A stretch of 64,000 nt of DNA from Siderastrea radians (Eukaryota > Cnidaria > Anthozoa > Scleractinia > Rhizangiidae), in the NCBI GenBank assembly GCA_964017195.1, contig OZ024890.1:67607376-67671375 (forward strand), read 5' to 3'. A program made the translations under genes and the position numbers. Below the pieces are notes generated by a model. The model was not told where the DNA came from. It saw only the letters and a program-made list of their open reading frames with translations, and ran no database searches. Below are positions 35,395-47,700 of the stretch, in pieces; the stretch's first letter is position 1, and every line of letters begins with the position of its first letter.

Positions 35395-38300
35395 CTGAAA
35401 ATATGAAGTCATTTGCACTCTTAGTACAACTAATGGATGCCCAAGCGAAACTGAGAAATGACCGCAAAGAGGTAGCATAGTCACAGCTTCGTATGGCGCA
35501 GGTAGGTAAGAGGGTAAAAATAGGTTGTAACTTACGACCGCGCACAGCGGCCTTAGTAACGCGATCTCGTTAGGTTCCCACTGGGGTCTTGAGCTCTTTA
35601 CGTTCTATCTACTGAAAGTATTGGGAACGTGATAGCTGGTATCATGGATGTTTTAGCAATTAAACCGAAGGTTTAAATGTCAATAAGATGTAAAAGTGAA
35701 TATTTTTCACCCACTATAAATTTGACAGAAAAAGTCCGTGATAAAATGGAGAGCTTCTTGAAGAACGTCTTAACCCTTAGGCACAGACTAGTGAATACAA
35801 TCGATACCCCGGGAGAGACTTTCAAAGATTCCTAGACTTTCTTTCATTGTACTAGTAACAAAATAGGACTACAGATTATAAACATAAACTAACCTTTCTT
35901 GAGGTGGGTTTCAAGAGATTCATTAAGTCTTCTGTCCATTTCCACGATCATCAGATTTTCGACCACAAGAAACACATACTCCTCAAAGGCAGTGTGGATC
36001 AAATGAAATACCCCTGTTAATGGGCGACATGAAAGAGCAATTCGTCAGAATAAAATTTCAAATTACATGTCTTGACTTGGGTAGGAGACGATAAATGTTA
36101 GGTTCCGTTATGGAGTAATGCTAGTGACATATCTCGTCATGATTCTGTCTTTCTTTATCAACTTGTGGACGGAGTTGACTTTAAAATTGTGCTCATGAGA
36201 ACAATATATCAAATCTTACCAAAACTTGGCGCGCTTCTCAGCGTCAGATCAGCAAGAACACGTGCTGTTACAAATGACCACAGGGCTAAGAATTTCCTGG
36301 ACCTGCCTTCTAAAGACATGCCCCTGCTGTCTTCTGATCCCTGCTGAAAGAACATCAACGTAACTGTTACCCGACAGAAAGCAATTTTAAATAACTTTAT
36401 ATGAGAACTTAATATATATTAATCGATAATTAACAATTATTCACCGAAGTAAAGGTGAATAGTGGTGGATATTTGCCTAGCCGCAAAGTAGCGAGGTAAA
36501 TAACTACCACTCTTCACCGACACTGAGTGGATAGCTAACACTAAATAGTTCCTTTTTTCCGAGAAATGATGGAAAAAACGCGTGCAAAATCCAGAAAAAT
36601 TCCGGGAAATGAATAGCAGATACTTTCCCGAGTTTGGTTAGCCAATCAGAACTCGCGAAAAAACTATCCACTGGTTTTACCCGCGGCGATGATGGTTGGC
36701 AATTTTGTAAGAAAAACATAGGAACGAATTTTATTTACTGAATGTTGAAGATGATAATAACCGAGAAATTACAGTAAAGGTGTCGGTCTTTGCTAAAACG
36801 GTATGCTATGTTACCTGCTGCGTTTGATTTACAAGAACATTCGTTGCATATGCGTTAGTAGTCTTGTTGCCGGAACTTGCCTAACGCTACCTAACCCAAG
36901 AGCTTAACTCTAGATAAGTTTATCAGTGCCGTGCAGGATTGTGTGCCGTGGATTTGTGTTCACCGTTCAGAAAACATTGTTTTTGGTGCGTTTAGATTTA
37001 CGAAAATAAACTATGAAGAGAACCCTAACAAAATGCTTTACCTTCATGACACATCGATCTACTACACTGTCCAGCCATTCTATGTAGGCCTCTAAAGGCG
37101 CCTGTTTGCTAAGGAGACTCTCGAGCTCACCAACATCTGTAAATTCAAAAAATGCAGACTAAACGCAAGAGGTCATAAGAAAGCTAAGGCTATTCATGTA
37201 TCTTTAAACAGCAGATTACTTACATGTTTTGGCTTTGTAAAATATTTCAGTGTTTCCACTGATGAAGAAGCACTTGGAAAGAATCTGGCCGAAGTCGATT
37301 TTTGTAAGCTCACCCAGCATCTGAGACACATCCTCGTAGCTAAGCAAAGCTGAACGTGCAGCCTGCGGAAATAGTAGCAATAATACATCGTTTACTTTGA
37401 TGTATAGTATCACTTAGCATAATGGTTTGCTCCAACCTTACACTAAAATCGCAAATCACTCACGAATATAGTATTTTTATTGGTGAAAGGTCAGTGATAT
37501 CATTTAATTAAACTTCATTCATTGTCTTTCATTTTGTGTCTTCCGTGTACCAATGCCACTGAAACATTTCAGTGGATTTTCTAGATCAAAGTAGAGCTCA
37601 AGTTTGGCAACTATAGACGGATTATGATAAATATGGAAGTAGTAGCTACTTCATTTTAAATACAACTCCCATGATTCCACGCAGTTGCGTTTCATAGTGT
37701 AAGTGGGTGATGTATATGGCTCCGTGAAACGGATTCAACATCATTGCGATCATTCAACATTGTTGAATTCACCGTTTTTGTGCGATGTTCAGAGAGGTAG
37801 CCAAACGAATTCAAAACTATTTTAACACCTGAAAACAAAAGAAGTTAAAGTTGAAGTAACGTCATTCCACATCATCCAACAGGGAGGCCAAACGCGCTCA
37901 ATATCTTGAATTCAAGAATGTTGAAGGATTTTGAATGGAAATTTTGATCGCCGAACTCGTTTGTCCGAAGCCTGAGAGAACTCATGGTTCACTAGAAACA
38001 CTTCCCGGTTTTATTTCCAACTGCAGGAATTAGCTTGGCTATGGCTTACCTGGGCCAGATGAACAAAACACGCTTGTCTCTTGAGGGCTTGTGTGAAAGT
38101 TCTGGCAACTGAAGGGAAAAAGGGGCAATATTCAAGAACATTTTCAGAATAAGGTCATTACAGATAGTTATTTTGTAATTTAAATTAAGGGAATTCACAA
38201 TTTTTTCACACAATGAGTTCTAACAGTTTTATAATTTGAAAACCCGGTGATTTATTGTGTTTAGACAGGAGTTCAGTTTCGAATTTCCAATAAGGCAAAC

Positions 38301-41300
38301 TAAAGTTCAGTCTGCTCATCATTTTTTTGTTCAACTCACGATTAAATAATGTTGACACTAACCTTCAAATTTTGCTTCTTTAAGAGCCAGCGGTACTTCT
38401 GTCAATGATTCGTCTAACCAGTCAAGCAAGTTCTCAGCAAAGTCAGTTATTTCTTCTCGAAGACTGAAATAAAAGAATTAAGCACAGACGTTTGATTTCT
38501 TGTCAGTCGTAGACCCTTGTTGCATTTAACACGGGCGTTCGGGGTTTCGGAAAATACAGTAAATAAAGAGATTAACAAAGAACAAAGGATTCAGGTGTTA
38601 TGGTTTTTGTTCTCTCACCTCTCTGGAATATCTTGGATGGTTGAGGGTATAAGGACATCCGTCAAAACCTAAAAGAGGCAAACAGAAAATCATTCAAGCG
38701 ATATTAATCGCCAGTCATTAGTTGACAATTGGGAGGATGCCTTCGTCAACCGAGGGACTATTTGTCCATGAATGGCAAACCGTTGAACAAAGGCAAAAAA
38801 GAAGTTTTGCCTGCTTAAAGGACCTTTTCGCTGCCAAAGTATAGTTTCTGTTTTTGTGGGGTATTATGCTTATTCCATGGCATTCGAGATCCCAGGTGGT
38901 AAACTAGTGCATAAAGAGATGACTACTTGCTCATATCAATAAGGCTTAATACCAGGTTAATAAGATAAGGTAAAATAACAAGATAAAATTTTGTAATTTT
39001 ATAATGTATTGAATAAAAATTGTTGCTGTTTTTGTTGTTGTTATCTGTTGTTGATGTTGCTGATGTGGTTGTCTTACCTTGTATAAAATAGAGTCACAAA
39101 TGGCCACAATATCAACTACTACAGGGCACTCTAACACTGAACTAATGTGACTTGGCATGCCTTTCCAGAAGTGAGTAATAAAGTTCTGAACCTACAATAA
39201 TACAAAACGAAAATAGCAGAGAATCATAATTTGCTTCAGATAAGCTACATTGTCTTAAAACTAAATTATACTTATTTATTAGCAAAGAGCGGTTTTCAAT
39301 TATTAGTAGTCGTAAACCTGACGCCATAAAACAAGCAGAATTCCAAGAAAAATGTTTCATGTAATAGGCGCCACTGAAATTTAAACGCGTACACCAGTTA
39401 AACAATTGCCCTTTGTCTGACTCTCGTCTCTTTGATCAATTACAGAACTGAGAAAAGCAAAACCAAATAAACGCGAATTACCTTCAATTCCCAAATAAAA
39501 ATCGCTTTCGTTTTCTCCTAATTCACATGAAGTTTAAACTCACCCCTTCAAAGTTTGCGCTCACAACAGTGTCCAGCATTCTCTGGCAATGTGTTCGGTA
39601 CATCATAATGAACGTCTCCACCTATAAATTAACACATCTCAGTTTACATCAGTGACAAAAACATGGAAACTTACAGACCTATGTCAATAGGACAATTAAA
39701 AGCAAGAAGAAACGCCTTGACACAAAAGTAAAAATAAAGAAGGTAACAGCTTAAGCCATGTGAATGTGAAGAAATGCCGTGGAACATAAATGAAGCAATC
39801 TTGCCTGCCGAAAAAGGTATAAATGCTGGTAAAGATGTTGCCTACTGCTTGCTAAACAAATGCTTAAGCAAGCGTTGAGATGAGCTACGTAGTTCAGATA
39901 CGAAATGGATCAAAGAGTACTGGAAGCGTATATTTTCAAACGTTTGATTCTTACCTTTTGAATGGACACACCATCTGGCAGTTGGACGCTTTTGACGTTT
40001 GGAAACTCTGGTAAAAGAGTGCCTGATTTGGAGCTTAGAGAAAACTTCTTGTGATTTGAGTTCTGAAATTATACGTAGCCTTAATGAGATTTCTGTGCAG
40101 ATTGCAAACAAAATTTGCAAATCAGAAATTGAAACAGACAAAAGGAAAGAAGCTAGAAATTGGCCATTTTTACTCCAGAGTCGAACTTATGTCAGTTAAT
40201 GTGGTCGGGTAACTGTTCATTCTATGAAAAAATATCCAAATGTTACTATTTAAATGAAAGCTACCGAACACTATTTTCTTTCGGTACTCTTCGTTTTTCG
40301 AAATTTCACAGAATGATTTCAGAGAATTTTTCCATTATGTTTGCGGATGCCTCTGTCATTTCTTGCTGTAACGAACTATCGTTATGGAAAAAGTGGCAAG
40401 GGAAACGTACTCAAAAAGTTATGAACCTACCACATCTCCTTTTCCTTTCATCCCTGAAAATCTGCAATCGGAGAAAAGTGATCCATTTTACTGAAGTTCA
40501 ACTTTTAGGCAAATTTTTGATCAATCTTAGTTCAAGTAAAACCACAGTAATCACTCTCACGACACCATAAAACCATCCAAACTTAAATTGGAGGCAAATG
40601 AAAGGGATAGGGGTTGGCGTTAAGTTAGGGTTAGGGTCAGGGTAAGGGTGGTTAAGTAACAACTGCATATTTTTTTGGAAAACTAAAGCGAACTGATTTA
40701 TCAATCACTGAACGCAGTAAATCAAAACCAAAGCAAATCCGCACACTTTAATTTGGTACTCAACTGAAAACCTCTCTAAATGACTTTAATTTTCATATAA
40801 CAGTTACACAAAATGCCCATCAACACGACGTTGGTTAGTGAAATATTCTGCATTGCTTACCTTGTTAAACCCTTCTTGGAATACCCGGCATGGAAATAAG
40901 GGGAAGTCTCCCTGACAACTATGCCATAATAGTGATATCTGGAGTTAACAAGAGATAAAGTCATTATCAGCGGCGGCAGGTTGAATATTGGTTTGTTTCA
41001 GGGATTTGTGTTTCTATAATAAGATCTAGAATAGGAACATCTGTGCTAATATAAACAGTGAATTTTTTTAACTTACTTTGATTGGCCACGAGTTCCAAGC
41101 CTTCTGGTAGTCAACTTTGGAAATCTTTGACGAATAATCTAGCAAATGAAAAAAGTAAGTTAATAGCAAATGGACACCAAAACAAAAAGTAATAACTAAC
41201 TGCTTACCTTTTTCAGTCCATTTTGGCAAATCGATACAAAATCTCCTGAAACGTAACTTAAAATATGCATGCAAGAAAAGTTTTCGCATATTTCACAGCA

Positions 41301-44300
41301 AAAAATGATGGAGACTGATCCTCTAGGTACCTACCCTAGATGCACCTGTTTCATATGTTAAACAGTTAATTTCCCAAATAGAGCCTCAAAGCCATCGACA
41401 GCCATGCACTCTGAGAATTTGTAACCCAAATATTTAAGGTTTCACTTATTATCGTGGAGGTTTTGTTGTTGCTGTTGCTGTTGTTTTTTCTATACGTTGA
41501 AAATTTGCATATATTCATTCTATAACACCACAAATTCAACAACGAAAACCATTGGCAGAAAAAGCCTCACCTTTCCAAAGGTTGCTGGTCCCGCGGGACA
41601 AAGTTTTTCCTTTCTGCAGAAATCTAAGTAGTGTGTATACATGACACACCGTGGAAGACACATTCCTTCCTTGAGCTCGTAATTCTCGCTGAGCCTACAA
41701 AAAGAAAAAACATTTTTCGTGACGAAAACGCGTAAACGATATCTTATAGAAATACATATAACACCAACAGAAAAAATTGCAATATATAGTCTTTCCGACT
41801 TTTTTAGAAACACGGCTTGTCCCCTGTTTTCAGGGTCGACCCAAAAAATTTTCGTTTACATACTAACTCCTCCTTCAAATCCTGATCAGCCACAAGTTGA
41901 CTTTCCTAATTTAAAAGCGATGAAATGATTGCTACAATCCTAGCCGAAACGTATGGGGCACTGTTCGTCAAAACACGACTAACAGCGTCTTCCCCCCCCC
42001 CCCCGAGCAATGTTGAGAGTCAGGAGTCCAAACTGTCTCGAATATCTTATACACTTCATGGAATTAAACATTGTGTAGAGGGGGGGGGGGAGGGTGGGGG
42101 CAGAGAGATTTCCAGATGTATCTTTAACACATTAATTATCGGCGATTTATTCGATCAAAAAAAAAACGGAAGAAAAAGGTGAAGTGTCCCATAATCAATT
42201 GGCCACGATTGTAGTCAGTCGTTATTGATCTAAGTGATTTCGTTATAAACGTAACAAAAAGAACACAATATTTATTAAGGACTTCTTGATTCCTCTTGTA
42301 TTTCAAACATAAGATATTCGTTAAATTACTTTCCTACAATATTTAAAGGTACTACTTGTACTAAATTAACTTGATTTCCTCTTATTGACAGCCCAGACTG
42401 ACTGTCGCTTGAAAATATTCAAGAACGATTTTCTTAAGGGCCACATTTCTTGTGTACGGTTCTTTGTTCATGTTCACACAGTAACTTTCAGAGTTACTTA
42501 TAATAAACTCTAGACCAATTTAAAGCAATAAAAATAATCCCTTTTGGAGAGTTATTTTAACTCCCAAATTTAACTCCAAATGAGCCTATGAAATAACTCT
42601 TTATGGAGCTAACGTAATTTCTTTGCCAGCCAGTTAATAACTCCTTTTTGGAATTACTTTTAAAGTTACTCTTCATCATTTTAAGTCTTTGAAAGTTACT
42701 GTTAGAGCTATCCGCATCATGGCACTTTGATAGCACCTGTGAAACATATACCTGCGCATTTAAACATATTTTTAACCAAAAAGCATTATCGTTACCGTTA
42801 CATTGAGTGGGTGTGTTCCGTTGCTCATAGCAAATTGAACTTGTCGACCGAAGTGATGTGACTTAATACAGCGGGTCAACTGAGCGAATGCAGATTAAGA
42901 ATAATATTGTCATTGAACTGTTATCATGGTTGGGAAAGAAAAAGTGATTTGCAGCAAGGCAGCCGTTGTTTCGGGAAGACAATCCAGTTTATAAACTCGA
43001 GCTACATGCATTTTGCAACGATTCAACATACGGTGAAGCATCACACTACACTAATAATGGTTAATGACAATAGAAGCCCGCCAAAAGGAGACAATCTAAG
43101 TATTATTAATTAAGGAACGGCTCGTGCCACGCACAATCAGCTCTCTCTTTTTCAACTCTATTGTTTTTACTTAAAGCCGAACTGTTCTTTCGTTTGCAGC
43201 AATTTTAATGACTACATGTATACGGCGGGAAATGTAGGGGTAAACATGGATATCGTAGCCTAAAGATACGAGCTCTAAAGAATTTTAAAGCCTCAGAGAA
43301 ATTAAGTAAGCGAATAATCCCTCTCACCTTTTCATTCCGAAGTATAAACGGGGTATGATTTACACAGGATTCCGAACGTGTCGGGAGATTCACTAGTATC
43401 GGAAGGGATCGTTTAAACTATATTAAAAGTTTTCTTTACCTATGTTTTTAACCATCTTTTAAAGGCAACATATTCAAGATTTCAAGGTTTTATAAAAACA
43501 AATTACCTACCATCTCAGAGTTTGTGCTATTTGTCTCTGTTTCTTTTCCAGCATTATAAATGAATACGATTCCTTGCGTTTGCCTCCTGAAATATAAAAA
43601 AATGAAAATTAAAACACTTTTAGCAGCCAGTTTATTTGAATACTCGCCCTTGAAACAACTTGAGGCGATATCATGGGACAACTGACGTAAGTAATAGAAC
43701 ACGAAACCAGGCAAAAATCATGAAACTTTTTTCCCAACCTTTTACCCGTCTGAACTGCTTTTCAGTAAACGAATCGACAATAAGGGAAAAGGTCACGTCC
43801 TTATCGTGTACGCTGGGAATTATTTTGCATGATTACATTCACGCTACTTTAAAGATGGACTGCCTCAAATCCGGTCTTTTTGTGCGTTCGCTTATACTGT
43901 TACTGTAACTGCCCTTGCTTGCAATTTCTTTACCGGATCCAATTTCTCCTGAGGAAAATAGCATTAAAATCAAATTGTAAGTTCTTTTCGGTGTTATCCT
44001 CAATTTGAAATCATTCGTAAAAGGTATACTCACGTTATCAATGTTTTACCTCCCCATTTCTGGTTTTCTCTCTAAACTGTTGTTGGAATCCGTTAGCGAG
44101 TGTTTAAGCAGACTAATGGCAACGTTATCTTTCGTTCTATTTATTGCTGTTCTTCTCAAATAACCCAAAAACAATGACCAATTAATTCAAAAGCCGAAGT
44201 GTTCCTCTACTCGTCAAGATTGCAATGAAAACAAAACATTGTTTACGAGCGTGTCCCTTTATTTATTGTTTAACTCTGAAGCACGTGCGCAAAGAAAGTT

Positions 44301-44696
44301 ACAATCACAAAAGGCGTTAAAGGATGTTGTTAATTTGCCGTAAACAATGAATAAAATCTCAATAAACCTACGTTGCTACGACCAACGTTGCTGAGTGAAG
44401 GAGTGAAATACACTACGTTGACTTCTAATTTGAGAAACGGACATCTGCTTGTTTTGTCAGAAAATTAGAAGTTTGAAATACTTTCACGGTATAAGTTAAC
44501 ACAAAGATAATTTAATAGCTGAAGCTTCACCTACTGAAAGTTCGTTTCTTTGCCTGTTTGACGTCGCTAGTTTTCTTGATCATTGATCCTTTTAGATTAC
44601 CCACCAGTCAAATTAATAATTGCTAGTTTTGTAAGAATTTAGTTTTCGATTCTGTCCATTTGTGCTTTCAAGGAAATTCTTCTTTGAAAACCGTGT

Positions 44697-44760
<64 letters not shown>

Positions 44761-47700
44761 TATCTCTGCAAGCAACAAAAAAACTAGCTTAATGTATTTT
44801 GATAATACAAAAAGAATATATAGAAGTGGGAACATTTTCCTTCCATCAAAACTCTTTTATAAGTGTAATCAAAAATTAATCTCTTCCTGCGACAAGAACG
44901 TGGTGAAGCGATCATTGAAATTATGTCTAGCTGCTCTTGGGAACGTTTGATTACCTTCGGACCTTACGAGGCTTATTTTTGAGTTTTCTATTGATCTCTT
45001 TAGGTCAAAATTTGTAACTTCTGTGCTAGTCATTGCAATTTCCTCAGCTCTAAATTATCAATTAGTAAATGTATTTCACAATGGCAAAACGCAGGCAACA
45101 AATGGTACAAATGATGATATTTTTACAGTGAAGCCTCTCTTAACGGCCACTTTACAGTATGCGATCATCGTGGCACGCGACTGAAAGGACTCAAAGTGAA
45201 AAAAAAACATTAATAATTCACAAAAACGTAGAGTTCATAAAGAACATTCGTTAATGTTAAATAGATTTATTCTTTCGAAGTTTCACCTGCTACCAGGCTC
45301 GTTATACCGCGCGTGTGCTTGCTTTTGAGCGTGCTGTTCATCATGATTAATTGAGTACTAAACTTGTCACACAGATTCCAAAATGAGCAGTATTTAGTTT
45401 AGCAGTAAAATATAAACTTTATACGAACAAATCTCGGGCTCTCAAGTTAAATGGCCGTATAACTGTTTCAAAACTTAAACTGAGCCATCGCCTTGAGATT
45501 TCTATTTTTTCGATTTCACAAGAAATGGCCACTTGACGTATTTGCTGAGTACAAACTGTGTTACCAACGTGATGAAAAACGTTAAAATTCAAGTTAAGAC
45601 CAATTAGTTAAGACCAAAACATTCTGCTAAAATAAATAACTACCAAATCGTGCCAACGGTTTTGCCGGAAAAAGTTACCTTGGGGTATTGACTATGTGCT
45701 CTTCTGTTTTGTAAGCAAAAGCCTTGTTCTTTTTTTTAATATAGTTTTTGCCGTTGTTGTCGTTGCTGTTTTTGTTGCATTTCAACAGCGTTTTGGTTTC
45801 TTCAGACATAATACGGATATTCCACATTGCAACACGCCTTATTTCGCCCTTTCAGTGTAATCTCACCGCCAGAGAGATTTAATTTAGCTGTTTAACTGTA
45901 GAATAGCAAGGAGAAAAAAACGCGCGTTAACACCTTCACCTTGAAACCAATAGAATCATTCCTTTCCTAGCCAATTTTAAACCAGAGTTTTTCTAGACTG
46001 AAAAGATTTTTCTGTCAGCTTTTTCCAGATTAATCTTCTCTGCTCAGCATTTAGTTTTGCATCAAAAATCGAATGAAGGCTGTTAGAAGGCAGAAAACTA
46101 AACTGAAAAAGCTGAAATCTACATAACATTTATTCAGATGCATTTCTGGCCACAGACCCAGGCAGAGATTGGTTAAAAAAACTACCTCCAGCATGAAAAT
46201 AATTATGTCTCGGGCACAAGGAAAGGGGTGGCTCTTATGAGGAACAAGGGTTAAAAGTGAAGAAAGAAACAAAGAAAGAAGAACAAGAAGAACAAGAACA
46301 AGAACAGGAATAAGAACAAGAAGAGGCTAGACTACTCTCATGCAAACTGGTTCAATTTCTGTGTGCTAAAGAAAGAATTGCGTGTATGAATTTTGCACTC
46401 CATTCCAATCTTGTAGACCCCTAGCACTTCATCCCGTTCTCTATATTTTGCTCATTTGACACCACTATCAAAAGATTTCATTCAATCTTTATACCGTACA
46501 GCTCGTTTACAACCGTGAGGAATAAACTGTCGCGAAAGTAAGTGCCAACTCCTGAAGCTAAATGAGACGTACTTTTTTTTCACAGCTTAATACACGAGTT
46601 CGTGAAAGTGAACATTTCCAAAGTTCTAATCTTGAACGTTTTATAATCACCAATTGTTTTTATTTTTTTGGCGTCCCGTCATGTACCTTTACTTCGCCAC
46701 GTTTAAGATATTTGATTGCAAATAACTCTCTCACTTTTTGGACAAAAGAAAAACATGTTAATAAGAAAACAATGTTAATAACTCACCTCGTACTTGGGAA
46801 ATGTTCAACATATTTCAGGGTCTAAAAAGAATTATTTTCAATGATGACTTAAAATGGTCTTCTTTCGTGATTTCTCCTTGGTGTGGTAACTTTGCTTTTC
46901 AGTACCACTCATCGTTCATTAAAAAAGACTTCAAATTTATAATCAACTTTGACGGAAAGATTCTAAATAAGGGTACAAGTTGACGAGGTTGTATAAGGTT
47001 AGGTGCACAAGAAATTTGACCTTATTACAATACCATGAGCACTTGGGAGCACTTGCTTACGCCAGCTATTGACCACATAATAACAATCTCGTTGAACCTT
47101 GGACCTCGCTTAAAAAAACATTTCCACCCAGGCTGTAAAACGGTGAGGGCATTTTGTGACTTTCTCGATAACGTGCATTCTGCTAGAAATAAAACGTCTC
47201 CGAAAAGTGCATTCTGTAGCAATTTAAATCTACTTAAGTCGTAATAAGAACCCTTGATCCTTCAAGGCAGTAATCCTTCTTTTAACTCTTTTAACTGATA
47301 TTCTATTTTACCTTTATAAAACTGCATCATTTTGAGTTTATTTTGCTGTCAAATTTCCAAGTTTCTTGAGTAGGTTTAGTATTGAGTTTTCACAGCAATA
47401 TACGATATGCAGCAGGTTCAAGCTACGTCAAAAAGAGGACCACAAAATGATGCCAAGTCATGATTACTCGTAAGACTTTTGCACTTTACCCCTTACTGCG
47501 TTGTCATACATTTCTTTTACATTGATTTTAGTCCGAAGATTTTGTGATCCGTGACACAAACACAACGCATAAATTTTGATTATTATTTTTCTTCTTTCAA
47601 ACTTATTCTAGGCAAGTCTTAATATTGGAGATAACAACACTGGGCAATTTAAAGGGTCAAGGCCTTCAACGCACACAATGAGACCTTAGTTTATACACGT

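Noticed and set aside
43930..43950. 15-nt microexon between CCTCAG and GTAAAG in RFX intron 1
   Set aside because: Length is a multiple of three, so it fixes no phase, and there is no family sequence to support it.
44050..44130. Alternative RFX upstream exon ending AGAAATGGGGAG|GTAAAA
   Set aside because: Its open frame leaves two bases, while exon 2 needs one; the frame with the right phase has stops.
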